From an uncultured Candidatus Actinomarina sp. (GTDB taxonomy: Bacteria; Actinomycetota; Acidimicrobiia; Actinomarinales; Actinomarinaceae), in assembly GCA_902625455.1 (NCBI GenBank), contig CACOBL010000001.1, positions 124,001-188,000 on the forward strand: 64,000 bases of DNA, written 5' to 3'. A program made the position numbers and the translations under genes. Shown in pieces: positions 39,032-50,517 of this stretch (position 1 is its first letter; every line of letters begins with the position of its first letter). The notes under the pieces were generated by a model. It was given only the letters and a program-made list of their open reading frames with translations. It did not search any database and had not been told where the DNA came from.

Positions 39032-40515
39032 TTTAAACCCTTAAATAAATCAATCGTCTCGCTTATAGATCCTGCTTCCTGAACTACAAACCCCTCGATA
39101 TAACTCGGATAAATACCAATAAATAACATTAATAAAATTAAAGGGACGATTGATAAAGTTTCTCTAGTATCTAAATCTTTTAAATCTTTGTTTTTTTCAT
39201 TGTTAATTGGTCCTGTAAAAATTCTCTGATAAGCCCAAAGCATATATATTGCTGCTAAAACTACACCAAATGCAGCAATTGAGGTTAGAATTTTATAGCT
39301 GCTGAAGCTTCCCATTAAAATCATAAATTCACCTACAAATCCATTTAATCCAGGAAGTCCAATTGAGGCAAAAGACGTAAATAGAAATATTGCTGCGTAT
39401 CGTGGCATAGTGGATTTAATTCCGCCAAATGAGCTAATATTTCTCGTATGTCGTCTCTCATATAGGAATCCGACAAGCATAAATAATGCACCAGCTGTAA
39501 TTCCGTGATTTATCATTTGAATAATTGCACCTTCAATACTTAAATATTCTCCTGCAGAAATTCCAAGCATAACGTATCCCATATGACTGACTGATGAATA
39601 CGCTATTAATTTTTTAATGTCTATTTGTGCAATTGCAACTATAGCTCCATAAATAATTCCAATTACTGATAAGACAGCAACAAAATTTTTGTATGTTAAA
39701 AACCCTTCAGTAAAAAATGGAATAGATACCCTTAAAATTCCATAAGCACCAACTTTTAAAAGAACACCAGCTAATAAAATACTTCCAGCTGTAGGAGCTT
39801 CAACGTGAGCATCGGGTAACCATGTATGTAACGGGAAAATTGGGACCTTAATCAGAAAACCAAAAGTAAACAATAGAAATAAAGTTTTGGACTGTGATGA
39901 AGTGAGAGCAAGGTTTGACAAAGTATCAAAATCAACAGCTAAAGATCCATTAAATCCGTAGCTTATCACCGAGGTGTAAACTGTTCCAATAAATATAAAT
40001 ACTGAGCCAAATACAGTATATAAAATGAATTTTATAGTTGCATATCTTCTATTTTCGCCACCCCAAATACCCATAAGAAAATACATTGGTATTAATAAGG
40101 CTTCAAAAAATATGAATAAAGAAATTAAGTCTCCACTTATAAATACACCGTTGATTGCAAAATGTAGACAAAGTATTGAGCCAACAAACCCCTTGCTTTC
40201 AGCATGATTTTTTCCAATAGACAGCAGCGAAACTAAAACTAAAAGAGAGGTTAGTAAAAGTAGCAATATAGACATTCCTGAAATTCCTAAACTTATTTCA
40301 AGACCATATGACTGAATCCAATTGTATTCCGAAAGAATAACAAAGTTTGTCCTTGCGTAATCACTAAATAGTAAATAAGCACATTGCGTAAAAGTTATCA
40401 ATGAAAATATCAAACCAATAGAACGAAAAAACTCTTTTCTAGACTCAGAAAATGAGAAAACGAGTAATGCTCCAGTTAATGGGACTACTAAGAGTGAAAT
40501 AATAATTACAGTCAT
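39028..40515 (-). CDS. nuoM: NADH-quinone oxidoreductase subunit M, copy 2
   Basis: IFPLHTWLPDAHVEAPTAGSILLAGVLLKVGAYG. Confidence 0.96.
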   Translation of the reverse strand: MTVIIISLLVVPLTGALLVFSFSESRKEFFRSIGLIFSLITFTQCAYLLFSDYARTNFVILSEYNWIQSYGLEISLGISGMSILLLLLTSLLVLVSLLSIGKNHAESKGFVGSILCLHFAINGVFISGDLISLFIFFEALLIPMYFLMGIWGGENRRYATIKFILYTVFGSVFIFIGTVYTSVISYGFNGSLAVDFDTLSNLALTSSQSKTLFLLFTFGFLIKVPIFPLHTWLPDAHVEAPTAGSILLAGVLLKVGAYGILRVSIPFFTEGFLTYKNFVAVLSVIGIIYGAIVAIAQIDIKKLIAYSSVSHMGYVMLGISAGEYLSIEGAIIQMINHGITAGALFMLVGFLYERRHTRNISSFGGIKSTMPRYAAIFLFTSFASIGLPGLNGFVGEFMILMGSFSSYKILTSIAAFGVVLAAIYMLWAYQRIFTGPINNEKNKDLKDLDTRETLSIVPLILLMLFIGIYPSYIEGFVVQEAGSISETIDLFKGLK

Positions 40516-42413
40516 TGATAAACCAGAGGCGTAAAGATAAATAATACAATCAAAAGAAGTAAGAATAATCCAAAATATACAACATAACTTCTGACTAATC
40601 CTGTTTGAGTAGCAGAAGCAACCTTAGAAGTTTTTCCAAAAGTAGTTGAAACAAAATTTACTGAACCATCAATTACTAATCCATCGATAATTACAGCAAC
40701 TTTTCTAGAAAAGTTTTTTAATCCCGATACAAAAACAAAGTTTCCGAATTTATTTAAATATAAAATATTGTATGACAAGTCTTTTATCAAGTTGATTGGA
40801 AAATCTAAATTAATTTTCTTTAGCTTAACTCTTTTTAAAATTTCAAATGAAAATATCAAGTAAGCAAGACTCAATCCCGTAAAACCAGCCCCAATTGAAA
40901 GTATTGCAAGAATGACTAAAGTGATTCCTTTAGGCAAATGAGTAACTTCCACACCTTCAAGTGAATAATGTAATACTTTTTCTATACCGTGAAAAAAAGG
41001 TGTATTGACAAACCCAATAAAGATCGAAAAAATTCCAAGTATAATTAACGGTCTAGTCATGTTTTTTGGTGCTTCATGCACGTGAGAATGATCAAATCCA
41101 TTATCTTTTCCGAAAATTAATATCCAATGTCTACCCATATAAAAAGCCGTGAGAAATGCTGCACCTAATCCAAAGACCCAAAATATGTAATAAATTCCTT
41201 CATTTGCAAAAACGGAAGCTAGTATTTCATCTTTTGACCAAAAACCAGCAAGTGGTGGAATTCCAGAAATTGCAAGAGTACCTATGCCCATCATTGAAGC
41301 TGTAATAGGCATCTGTTTTTTTAGTCCACCCATTTTTCTCATATCCTGCTCATGATGCATTGAGTGAATAACAGCACCTGCACCTAAAAATAACAATGCT
41401 TTAAAAAATGCGTGTGTTACAAGGTGAAAAATAGCAGCTACATATGCACCGGCACCAATTGCAATAAACATAAACCCTAATTGAGAAATAGTAGAATAAG
41501 CTAAAACTTTTTTTATATCATATTGATTAATTGCAGAAAAAGCAGCTAGCAAAGCTGTTATTAATCCAAAAGAGATTATCACAATTCCTACAATTTTTGA
41601 ATACTGAAGTAAAGGTGAGATTCTGACAAGCATAAATACACCAGCTGTGACCATTGTTGCAGCATGTATTAATGCACTTGCTGGGGTCGGACCCTCCATA
41701 GCATCTGGCAGCCAACTAAAAAGTGGGAATTGAGCTGATTTACCAAAAGCACCAAGTAGTAAAAATAATGAAATTAAAGTAATTGTATTTTCTGAAACTT
41801 GTGCTGCATCTTTTAGCACAACAAAAAAATCAAATGTATTAAAAGTATTTAATATAATCATTAACCCTATTAAGAAACCAAAATCTCCAACTCTATTTAT
41901 GATAAAGGCTTTATTTCCTGCTTTTGCAGCTGCAGATTTTGTTGACCAAAATGATATTAATAAATAAGAACTTAAACCAACCAATTCCCATCCAAAAAAC
42001 ATAACCAAAAAATTTGAAGACATGACTAACAAAAGCATTGAAAAGACAAAGAAATTGAAATATATAAAATAATTTATATACTTTTCATCTTTTTCCATGT
42101 AAGAAGTTGAAAATAGCTGGATAATAAAAGATAAGCCTGTGACTAATAAAAGCATTATCCCAGAAAGACCATCAAGGACAAAACTTATTTTAATATCTGG
42201 AGTTGTTGTCCATTGAAAAAAAGAATAATTTACTGGTTTAAATTTATCTAAAGTAAGCATTACAAAAACAAAAGATGAAACAGAGAAAGACAACAATGCA
42301 CTATTTAATGTGAAAAAATTTGTAACAGTTTCATTGAATAAGTTTTTACTTAAAAATAAAAATAAAGCCGTAAGTAGTGGAATGAAAATTGGAAGTAAAA
42401 ATAATAGTTCCAA
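40512..42413 (-). CDS. nuoL: NADH-quinone oxidoreductase subunit L, copy 2
   Basis: QFPLFSWLPDAMEGPTPASALIHAATMVTAGVFMLVR. Confidence 0.97.
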   Translation of the reverse strand: MELLFLLPIFIPLLTALFLFLSKNLFNETVTNFFTLNSALLSFSVSSFVFVMLTLDKFKPVNYSFFQWTTTPDIKISFVLDGLSGIMLLLVTGLSFIIQLFSTSYMEKDEKYINYFIYFNFFVFSMLLLVMSSNFLVMFFGWELVGLSSYLLISFWSTKSAAAKAGNKAFIINRVGDFGFLIGLMIILNTFNTFDFFVVLKDAAQVSENTITLISLFLLLGAFGKSAQFPLFSWLPDAMEGPTPASALIHAATMVTAGVFMLVRISPLLQYSKIVGIVIISFGLITALLAAFSAINQYDIKKVLAYSTISQLGFMFIAIGAGAYVAAIFHLVTHAFFKALLFLGAGAVIHSMHHEQDMRKMGGLKKQMPITASMMGIGTLAISGIPPLAGFWSKDEILASVFANEGIYYIFWVFGLGAAFLTAFYMGRHWILIFGKDNGFDHSHVHEAPKNMTRPLIILGIFSIFIGFVNTPFFHGIEKVLHYSLEGVEVTHLPKGITLVILAILSIGAGFTGLSLAYLIFSFEILKRVKLKKINLDFPINLIKDLSYNILYLNKFGNFVFVSGLKNFSRKVAVIIDGLVIDGSVNFVSTTFGKTSKVASATQTGLVRSYVVYFGLFLLLLIVLFIFTPLVYQ

Positions 42414-42414
42414 A

Positions 42415-42723
42415 TCAACCTCTAGATAAATTTAAAACATCTACAGATGCGGACGATTGTTTTCTAAAAATTGACACAATAATTGCTAAGCCAACGACTA
42501 CTTCTGCTGCTGCAACTACCAGCACAAAAAATACTGCAACTTGACCATCAATTTGTCCAAAATGCCTAGATGCCGAAATAAAAGTTAAATTAACCGCATT
42601 CAACATCAGCTCAATACACATGAACATTATTAATGCATTCCTTCTTATCATCATTCCAAAAAAACCAATAGAAAACAATATTGCAGATAATGTCAAATAC
42701 CAGTCGGTGGTTACTTCAAGCAT
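42415..42723 (-). CDS. nuoK: NADH-quinone oxidoreductase subunit K, copy 2 (ORF extends to 42780; likely start MLEVTTDW)
   Basis: [27 protein letters not shown]...[11 protein letters not shown]. Confidence 0.95.
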   Translation of the reverse strand: MLEVTTDWYLTLSAILFSIGFFGMMIRRNALIMFMCIELMLNAVNLTFISASRHFGQIDGQVAVFFVLVVAAAEVVVGLAIIVSIFRKQSSASVDVLNLSRG

Positions 42724-43243
42724 CTTCTTTCTTTCTTTGAGTATCATATGCAAGTGCAATAGCAGCAGCAGTGGCAACAATCAAAAGTATTGATATTATT
42801 TCAAATGGAAAAATCCAAGAAGTAAATAAAGTCCCTGCGATTAATTGAGGTGTGCCCTCAACAGTAAACTCTACTGCATCAAACCATAAGTCCCATCTAA
42901 ATTCTGAACTTATAGCAACGTAAACTAAAGTTGAAATTAGGATTAAAAACACTCCACTTACCAAAAAAGTCTGTCCTTTAATTGATTCTTTACTTTGTTC
43001 TTTTTTGTCGACACCGATCATCATTATTACAAATAAAAAGAGTGTCATAACTGCTCCTGCGTAAACTAACATTTGTACCATTGCTACAAAAGTTGCATTC
43101 AAAGTAATATAAATTATTGCTATAGAAACTAGTGTCATCACAAGACCCATTGCGTTATGAACTGGATTTTTTGCAAATATCACGATAAGAGCTCCAATAA
43201 TAATCAATGAAGAAGGAATCAAAAATAAAATAACTTCAAACAA
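42716..43243 (-). CDS. nuoJ: NADH-quinone oxidoreductase subunit J, copy 2
   Basis: [21 protein letters not shown]. Confidence 0.95.
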   Translation of the reverse strand: MFEVILFLIPSSLIIIGALIVIFAKNPVHNAMGLVMTLVSIAIIYITLNATFVAMVQMLVYAGAVMTLFLFVIMMIGVDKKEQSKESIKGQTFLVSGVFLILISTLVYVAISSEFRWDLWFDAVEFTVEGTPQLIAGTLFTSWIFPFEIISILLIVATAAAIALAYDTQRKKEDA

Positions 43244-43244
43244 C

Positions 43245-43859
43245 TTAGGTGTCCTCTAAAGTCTGTCCCTTTTCAGGTTCTTTTTTACCTACTCCAAGAG
43301 AGCCAGACCAATTGACAACATTTTGAAAATTAGGGTTTCCGTTTGAAGAGGTTGCTCGCATCCAACCATCTGATGTCTGCAGGTCTTCAAGTTTGGTAAG
43401 TTTTGTTTGTTCCTCATGAGTATTAGGAGTTCCGTCGTCATTGACAACTAATACTGACTTATCAAAGATTGCTTCATCTCTATCTGTAACACTCATTTCA
43501 AACAATGAAGTCATTGTAATTGCTTCTGTTGGGCAAGCCTCAACGCAAAGAGCACAATAGATGCACCTCAACATATTAATTTCATAAATAAATCCGTAAC
43601 GTTCACCTGGACTCACAGGATTATCTTCAGGGTTGTCTTCACCCCTCACATAAATACATTGTGCAGGACATACACCAGCACATAGCTCACAGCCTATACA
43701 TTTCTCCATGCCATCTTCATATTTATTAAGAACATGACGACCATGAAAACGTTGAGGTTTTTTACGGAACTCTTTAGGATATTTGTCTGTAACCGACTTT
43801 CTAAATAATTCTTTGAAAGTGACTTTTAGTCCTTTAAATAATCCAAAACTATTACTCAT
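43245..43859 (-). CDS. nuoI: NADH-quinone oxidoreductase subunit I, copy 2
   Basis: CIGCELCAGVCP and CIYCALCVEACP. Confidence 0.97.
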   Translation of the reverse strand: MSNSFGLFKGLKVTFKELFRKSVTDKYPKEFRKKPQRFHGRHVLNKYEDGMEKCIGCELCAGVCPAQCIYVRGEDNPEDNPVSPGERYGFIYEINMLRCIYCALCVEACPTEAITMTSLFEMSVTDRDEAIFDKSVLVVNDDGTPNTHEEQTKLTKLEDLQTSDGWMRATSSNGNPNFQNVVNWSGSLGVGKKEPEKGQTLEDT

Positions 43860-43862
43860 AAG

Positions 43863-44960
43863 CTAACTCCAAGGTAATCCAAATTCTCTTACCCCTAAAA
43901 CTATTGAGGAAAGTATTAACCATACAAGCGACATTGGAATTAATCTTTTCCAACCTAACTCCATTAATTGGTCATATCTTAATCTTGGTAATGTTGCTCT
44001 TATCCAGACAAAAATAAATAACAAGGCAAATGTTTTAAGACCTAACCATATTATTGGCATAATTAGTGAAAATATTGGTGGAAGAATATTTTGAAATGTT
44101 GGACCTAACCAACCTCCTAAAAAGAAAGTTGCTGTAATTGCACACATATTAAACATATTTATATATTCAGCTAAGAAAAACATCGCAAATCGAAAACCTG
44201 AGTATTCTGTATGAAAACCTCCAACTAGTTCTTGTTCTGCTTCAACTAAATCAAATGGTGCGCGATTTACCTCTGCAACTGCTGCAATAAAAAATATCCC
44301 AAATGCTACAAATTGAGGAAAAATATTCCATTTAGGAATGAAGGATACAATTGAATTTAGAATTGGAATATTACTAGATAAATTTCCTGCCTGACTATTT
44401 ACAATGTCAACCAAAGAAAGTGACCCTGAGTACAAAATAATTGGAACTAACGCAAGCCCCATTGCAGCTTCATATGAAATCATTTGTGCAGAAGCTCTTA
44501 CACCCCCAAGTAAGGGATACTTCGATCCTGAAGACCACCCTGCTAAAACGACACTATAAACAGCTATTGAAGATACTGCTAAAAAATAAAGTACTCCAAC
44601 ATTTAAGTCAGCTCCAACAAGTTGAATTGTATAAATTTGATCAGACCAATTTATTTCAAAATCAGGTCCGAGTGGTATCACCATAAAAATTAAAAAAGAT
44701 GGTACTAATGCAATTATCGGAGCGAGTAAATACATTGCTCTATCAGCTTTTAAAGGAAGTATCTGTTCTTTTAATAACAATTTAACTGCATCTGCTACGG
44801 TTTGAAGCAAACCAAATGGGCCAGCTCTATCTGGTCCAACTCTAGATTGCATACCTGCTACTAATTTTCTTTCGAACCAAATTAAGAGAATTGTATTTGT
44901 TAATAGCACAGCCAAAGCTATGTTTGCTTTAATAATTGCAATTATTAGTTCAGTTGACAT
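43863..44960 (-). CDS. nuoH: NADH-quinone oxidoreductase subunit H, copy 2
   Basis: GMQSRVGPDRAGPFGLLQTVADAVKLLLKE, EVNRAPFDLVEAEQELVGGFHTEYSGFRF. Confidence 0.98.
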   Translation of the reverse strand: MSTELIIAIIKANIALAVLLTNTILLIWFERKLVAGMQSRVGPDRAGPFGLLQTVADAVKLLLKEQILPLKADRAMYLLAPIIALVPSFLIFMVIPLGPDFEINWSDQIYTIQLVGADLNVGVLYFLAVSSIAVYSVVLAGWSSGSKYPLLGGVRASAQMISYEAAMGLALVPIILYSGSLSLVDIVNSQAGNLSSNIPILNSIVSFIPKWNIFPQFVAFGIFFIAAVAEVNRAPFDLVEAEQELVGGFHTEYSGFRFAMFFLAEYINMFNMCAITATFFLGGWLGPTFQNILPPIFSLIMPIIWLGLKTFALLFIFVWIRATLPRLRYDQLMELGWKRLIPMSLVWLILSSIVLGVREFGLPWS

Positions 44961-47259
44961 TTAGTGCTGCCTTTGAATGATTAGGTGTAATACTTATTTT
45001 TTTGGAAAAATCAAACTTATTTAAATTTCTTCTATTAATAGGTATGAAAATTATCCCATCTGATAATTTTTCATTTTCTATGAAATCAACTGGGACCTCT
45101 ACTTCATCTTGACTTAATAAACATTTAGTAGAGTTCAAATTTAATTTACTAATTGTTGAATTATTCGCTTCAATAAACTGTTTAGCACCTAGAAGAGAAA
45201 TACTGTGAGAATATCTGATAGTCACATTATCACCATAAAGTTTTTTGCCAACAAAATAATCACAATTCGTTCCACTATTTTCTGATGTTGAAATATTTAC
45301 TTCAAAATTGTTAAGTATTCCATCCAAATTGCTTGGCTTATCTAAATTATCAAATATTGGCTTTGTTTGTTGTGCTAAGCCTTCGTAGGCTTTTATATTT
45401 AATTCTTCAAGGCTGTCGATATTATTATCTAATTTCATAAAGTTTGAAAGTCCAGATATAAACTCCCAATCACTAAGTGCTTGACCAGGTGAAGGAACTA
45501 ATTTGTCTATTCTTGATGTTCTGAATTCGATGTTTGTAAATGTTCCTTCTTTTTCACCCAAAGTTGAACTTGTTGGGATAATATAATTTCCTAATTCGGA
45601 TGTTTCATGAATAAACAAATCTAAGCAGACAACATTATCTATATCTTTAATATTTTTTTTAATTTGATTCGAGTATATTGACTTACCAATTGGATCTGCT
45701 CCAACTACGAAAAGTACGTCTGTATTGTCTGAGTTTACTTCTTCTGAAAAATCGGAAAGGTTTTTTATACTAGATAAAGTATGAAAGGCGCCGTAAACAT
45801 TGCCAGTAGAAAAAGCATTTAGAATTTTCAAATTAGAATATTTTTGCAAATATGAAACAAGCTTTTTAATACTTTCATCGGCTTGAAAAGGTGTTGATTT
45901 TCCGATGATTGCTGTAACATTTTTATCATTTATAAATTTTTCGACACCTTCTAACATTGGGAGAGAATCACCAATTTCAAAATTTTTTGATATTACATCA
46001 TCTGTATAAAAATAATCAGCTATGTCTAATAATGTAGAGTTTGAATGACCAAAAACAATTAACTTAGCACCATTTTTAACTGCCTGTCTAACTCTTAAAT
46101 AAAGAACTGGTAAATTCTCTTTCAAATCTTCTGACCATACCACAACTGTGTCTGCTTCATTAAGATCATTAATTTTGGCTAATTGAATATCATCTTCAAA
46201 AAACCCTTCATATAAAAGATCATCATTTATATAAAAAGAAGGTTCTTCATCAGTTAATTTCTTAGCAAATTCATTAAAAGAAACATATTCTTCATTTGTA
46301 ATGTTGGTTCCAAGCAGAAACTTAACATTATTATTATTTTTCAAGATTTCGTCAAGATCTGAATATATGTCTTTTATAGTTGTTTTTTGGAATTCACCAT
46401 TTATTTTTTTTAATGGACTTGTGAGTCGTAGATCAGAGTTTAAATACTCAAAATTGTATCTACCCTTATCACACATCCACCCTTGATTTACATTATCATT
46501 ATCAACTCCAAGAATACGTAACATCTTATTTTGGGATGAATTTAACTCGATAGAACAACCGACAGGACATCCACTACAAGTTGAACGTACTGATTTTAAA
46601 TCCCATGGTCTAGCCTTAAATCTATATGATGTAGAGGTCAGTGCTCCAACAGGACAAATCTGTACTGTATTTCCAGAAAAATAAGATTTGAATGGTTCAT
46701 TTGGGAATGTATTAACTTCTGTTTTATTTCCTCGCTGTATGAATTCAATCAAAGGGTCACCAGAAATTTCATCTGAAAACCTTGTACATCTTGCACATAA
46801 AATACAACGTTCTCTATCCAACAAAATAATTTCAGATATTGGAATTGGTTTTTCAAAATGACGTTTTTCCTCAACAAATCTGCTCTCACCAGGACCATAA
46901 GACATTGTTTGATCCTGGAGAGGACATTCTCCAGCTTTATCACAAACAGGGCAATCAAGTGGGTGGTTTATTAGTAAAAATTCTAGAACACCTTCTTGTG
47001 CTTTTTTAACTACGTCTGATTCAGTGTCAACCACCATATCATCAGTTATATTTGTTGTACATGAAGGCACTAACATCTTTCCACGCGGAGTTTCAATTTC
47101 AACTAAACACATACGGCACATGCCTACTGGGTCTAGTCTTTTGTGCCAGCAAAATCTTGGAATGTGAATCCCAGAATCTTCACATGCTTCTATAAGTAAT
47201 TTGTTAGGAGCTGATTGTATTTCTGTTCCGTTTACATTTATTTTTACATTTTCATTCAT
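44950..47259 (-). CDS. nuoG: NADH-quinone oxidoreductase subunit G
   Basis: 2Fe-2S HIPRFCWHKRLDPVGMCRMCLVEIE, HPLDCPVCDKAGECPLQD, molybdopterin-oxidoreductase-like C-terminus. Confidence 0.95.
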   Translation of the reverse strand: MNENVKINVNGTEIQSAPNKLLIEACEDSGIHIPRFCWHKRLDPVGMCRMCLVEIETPRGKMLVPSCTTNITDDMVVDTESDVVKKAQEGVLEFLLINHPLDCPVCDKAGECPLQDQTMSYGPGESRFVEEKRHFEKPIPISEIILLDRERCILCARCTRFSDEISGDPLIEFIQRGNKTEVNTFPNEPFKSYFSGNTVQICPVGALTSTSYRFKARPWDLKSVRSTCSGCPVGCSIELNSSQNKMLRILGVDNDNVNQGWMCDKGRYNFEYLNSDLRLTSPLKKINGEFQKTTIKDIYSDLDEILKNNNNVKFLLGTNITNEEYVSFNEFAKKLTDEEPSFYINDDLLYEGFFEDDIQLAKINDLNEADTVVVWSEDLKENLPVLYLRVRQAVKNGAKLIVFGHSNSTLLDIADYFYTDDVISKNFEIGDSLPMLEGVEKFINDKNVTAIIGKSTPFQADESIKKLVSYLQKYSNLKILNAFSTGNVYGAFHTLSSIKNLSDFSEEVNSDNTDVLFVVGADPIGKSIYSNQIKKNIKDIDNVVCLDLFIHETSELGNYIIPTSSTLGEKEGTFTNIEFRTSRIDKLVPSPGQALSDWEFISGLSNFMKLDNNIDSLEELNIKAYEGLAQQTKPIFDNLDKPSNLDGILNNFEVNISTSENSGTNCDYFVGKKLYGDNVTIRYSHSISLLGAKQFIEANNSTISKLNLNSTKCLLSQDEVEVPVDFIENEKLSDGIIFIPINRRNLNKFDFSKKISITPNHSKAALNVN

Positions 47260-48545
47260 AATAAAATCTTGGTAGGAATTAAACTTTCTACCTCATCTCT
47301 AAAATCATTCATCAACGAAGTTATAGGAGAAACAGCTGACGGGCCTAATGGGCAAATTGTTGTCATTTTTGGTGGCCATGAAAGTCCAGGAGAAATGTTA
47401 TCACATACATCTAGCAATAGATCTATATCAGATGTTCTACCCCTCCCAGAGGCAACTCTTTCTAAAATCATTTCTAACCATGTTGTTCCCTCTCTGCATG
47501 GAGTACATTGACCACATGACTCATGTGCAAAAAAACTTACAATGCTTTTAGCTGCGCTAACTAAATTTGTTTCCTCATCCATTATTACAACAGCACCTGA
47601 TCCAAGCATAGAATTATTGTTTGCAACATCATCAATTGTCATTTTTATGTCTAATTGATCTCCCCTAAACCATGGAGCTGATGCACCCCCTGGTATATAA
47701 GCCTTTACATCTTTTCCATTCCTTACACCGTTGCCTAAGGTTTCAACAAATTCACCAAAAGAGCTTCCCATTTCAATTTCGTAATTACCTGGAGTATTGA
47801 TATGTCCAGAAAGACTAAAAATTCTTGTTCCAGTTGAACCCTCAACGCCTAATTTGTTGTATTCTTTTCCTGTATTTTCAACAATCCACGGAACTGAAGA
47901 TATTGTCTCGACATTATTTACGAGGGTCGGTTTCATATATAAACCCTTTACTGCGGGGAAATACGGTGGCTTTAATCTAGGTTCTCCTCTACGCCCCTCA
48001 AGTGAATTGAGCAGTGCTGTTTCTTCTCCACATATATAAGCCCCTGCACCTAGATGAACAACTACATCTAAATCTATGTCTGAGCCAAAAATTTTTTTAC
48101 CTAAATAACCCTTCTGGTAAGCCTGTTCAACTGCATTTTGAACTCTTCTAGCAGGTTTAGCGTATTCACCCCTAATGTAGATAAATGCATTTTTAATATT
48201 TGCTGCAAAACAGGTAATAATTATTCCCTCAATCAATTGATGCGGATCTCTTTCTAGCAATATCCTGTCTTTGAAAGTTCCCGGCTCAGATTCATCGGCA
48301 TTTATTACAAGATATCTTTCTTCATCTTCAGCAAGAAAGCCCCATTTAATACCTGTAGGAAATCCAGCTCCACCTCTTCCTCGAATATTAGAGTCTTTTA
48401 TTTCCTCCAGTACTTTTTCCGGAGATTCCTGTAGTAAGACTTTCTTGGCAGTTTTGTAACCATTACTTTTTTCATAAACTTCAATTAAATGGCTGTCTTC
48501 AGGATTAGATCGCATATGTTTGGTTAAAAGTAGTGTCTCTTTCAA
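47256..48545 (-). CDS. nuoF: NADH-quinone oxidoreductase subunit F
   Basis: NIRGRGGAGFPTGIKWGF, NADESEPGTFKDR, ESCGQCTPCREGT. Confidence 0.98.
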   Translation of the reverse strand: MKETLLLTKHMRSNPEDSHLIEVYEKSNGYKTAKKVLLQESPEKVLEEIKDSNIRGRGGAGFPTGIKWGFLAEDEERYLVINADESEPGTFKDRILLERDPHQLIEGIIITCFAANIKNAFIYIRGEYAKPARRVQNAVEQAYQKGYLGKKIFGSDIDLDVVVHLGAGAYICGEETALLNSLEGRRGEPRLKPPYFPAVKGLYMKPTLVNNVETISSVPWIVENTGKEYNKLGVEGSTGTRIFSLSGHINTPGNYEIEMGSSFGEFVETLGNGVRNGKDVKAYIPGGASAPWFRGDQLDIKMTIDDVANNNSMLGSGAVVIMDEETNLVSAAKSIVSFFAHESCGQCTPCREGTTWLEMILERVASGRGRTSDIDLLLDVCDNISPGLSWPPKMTTICPLGPSAVSPITSLMNDFRDEVESLIPTKILL

Positions 48546-49156
48546 TTTCGTTCCTTTGTTGTTTTTAATGTTTGAAATCCCGGAACGCTACCGGTTGTAC
48601 CAGATTGATCTGAAATAGCCCAGTCAAAAGATTTGTAACCACCAAAATCTTCTTGCATTTCTTCTGCAACTACAACTTCTGGCAATTCTTTTTTTAACCA
48701 CTCACAGAGCTTTAGAGTATTGTTTGGTGATAAACCTTCAACTGTTTCATAATTCACCTGCATTGCTGGTGCTCCTCCGCAAGCACCAATACACTCAACA
48801 GCTTCGAAAGTAAATAAACCATTTTTATCTGTTTCATTATTATTTAGACCTGTAAAATCTTTAACAACATCTATAATTTCGTCTGATTTATTTATTTCAC
48901 AAGAAATAGATTTACAGACACTCAATAGATATTTTCCCGTAGGCTCTTGTTTATACATAGAATAAAAAGTTGAAACTGACTTTAACTGAACTTCAGTAAT
49001 TCCTACAAGTTTACTTATTACAGAAATTGAATCATCGGATATGTAACCATCTTTACTTTGAGCTAAATGTAAAAGGGGACCAACAGCTGACCTCTTTTGG
49101 GGATACATATCTATAATTTCTCTTGCTTGTTTCAGAAGTGAATCTTCCCAACTCAT
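48542..49156 (-). CDS. nuoE: NADH-quinone oxidoreductase subunit E
   Basis: Thioredoxin-like 2Fe-2S subunit: SVCKSISC...ECIGACGGAPAMQVN. Confidence 0.95.
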   Translation of the reverse strand: MSWEDSLLKQAREIIDMYPQKRSAVGPLLHLAQSKDGYISDDSISVISKLVGITEVQLKSVSTFYSMYKQEPTGKYLLSVCKSISCEINKSDEIIDVVKDFTGLNNNETDKNGLFTFEAVECIGACGGAPAMQVNYETVEGLSPNNTLKLCEWLKKELPEVVVAEEMQEDFGGYKSFDWAISDQSGTTGSVPGFQTLKTTKERN

Positions 49157-50517
49157 CTATCTACATCTCCTATTACAGGATCCAGAGAAGCGATTGCAGC
49201 TACAGCATCAGCAATTGGACTATCTGTCATAATTACTGGTAAAGCCTGCAAATTACAAAAAGATGGACCTCTTACATGCATTCGATATGGTTTAGAGCTT
49301 CCATCAGAAACTATATAACAACCTAATTCTCCTCTTGGAGATTCAATAGCCACATAAGCATCTCCTTCAGGTACTTTGAATCCTTCTGTATATATTTTGA
49401 AATGGTGAATCAGGGCTTCCATTGATTCGTCAATTCTCTTTCTCGGTGGTGGAGTAATTTTTTTATCTTGTATTTTATAAGGTCCTTTTGGCATTTGATT
49501 CAATGCTTGTTCAACTATTTTTAAACTTTCAAAAATTTCAAGAACTTTGATTCTCCACCTTGCAAAAACATCACCCTCATCTAAGACTGGGACGTCGAAA
49601 TCATAATTTTCGATTCCGGAATAGGGTTGGGATTTTCTTAGATCCCAAGAATGTCCCGATGCTCTTAAAGAAGGACCAGTAACTCCATATGCAAAACATT
49701 CTTCGGTTGTTAAAATCCCGATGTTCTCTAATCGACCTCTCCAAATTGGGTTATCCAAAAGCATATCATCATAATCTTTGAGCTTTTCAGGAATAATTTT
49801 AAGAATTTCTTCAACATCTGATTGCCATCCATCAGGAAGGTCCGCTGCTACACCGCCAGGGCGAATATAGTTATGATTCATCCTCAATCCAGTTGTTTTT
49901 TCAAAAAAATTGAGGATTAATTCTCTTTCCCTAAAACCAAATATCATCATAGATAAAGCACCTATATCCATTCCACCAGTAGCAAGAGCAACTAAATGGG
50001 ATGAGACCCTGTTTAATTCTGTCATTAAAATTCTTATTGTTTTTGCTCGATCTGGAACATCAATTCCAATAAGTTTTTCGGTTGTTAGTGAAAAAACTAA
50101 TTCATTAAACAATGGTGAAAGGTAATCCATTCTTGTAGTGTTGGTTGGTCCTTGAAAATAATTTAACTCCTCACCAGTTTTTTCCATTCCTGTATGTAAA
50201 TATCCAATAACTGGTTTTACTCTTCTAACAACTTCTCCCTCCAACTCAGCTTGTAACCTTAAAACTCCATGAGTAGATGGATGCTGCGGTCCCATATTGA
50301 CGATCATTCTTTCATCATCAGTAGTGTCCTCTTCTAATATAAAATCATCAATTACATCAGTACCTGTTTGAATTTTTATTTGCTTTTCACTTTCTTCTTC
50401 CAGCATTTTTTGAGAACCTTCGTCGGTAGATGATATATTCCATCCATTCTCTTCTGAATTTGTTGCCCATAAATCAAATTTGAATTTTAATTTACTTTTT
50501 CTTGTATCTTCTTTCAC
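49153..50517 (-). CDS. nuoD: NADH-quinone oxidoreductase subunit D, copy 2
   Basis: MIVNMGPQHPSTHGVLRLQAELEGE...VIGDVDR. Confidence 0.96.
   Translation of the reverse strand: MKEDTRKSKLKFKFDLWATNSEENGWNISSTDEGSQKMLEEESEKQIKIQTGTDVIDDFILEEDTTDDERMIVNMGPQHPSTHGVLRLQAELEGEVVRRVKPVIGYLHTGMEKTGEELNYFQGPTNTTRMDYLSPLFNELVFSLTTEKLIGIDVPDRAKTIRILMTELNRVSSHLVALATGGMDIGALSMMIFGFRERELILNFFEKTTGLRMNHNYIRPGGVAADLPDGWQSDVEEILKIIPEKLKDYDDMLLDNPIWRGRLENIGILTTEECFAYGVTGPSLRASGHSWDLRKSQPYSGIENYDFDVPVLDEGDVFARWRIKVLEIFESLKIVEQALNQMPKGPYKIQDKKITPPPRKRIDESMEALIHHFKIYTEGFKVPEGDAYVAIESPRGELGCYIVSDGSSKPYRMHVRGPSFCNLQALPVIMTDSPIADAVAAIASLDPVIGDVDR

Noticed and set aside
50300-50517. About 70-aa N-terminal extension of NuoD2 as a novel domain
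   Set aside because: Actinobacterial NuoD proteins commonly have a long variable N-terminus before VNMGPQHPSTHG
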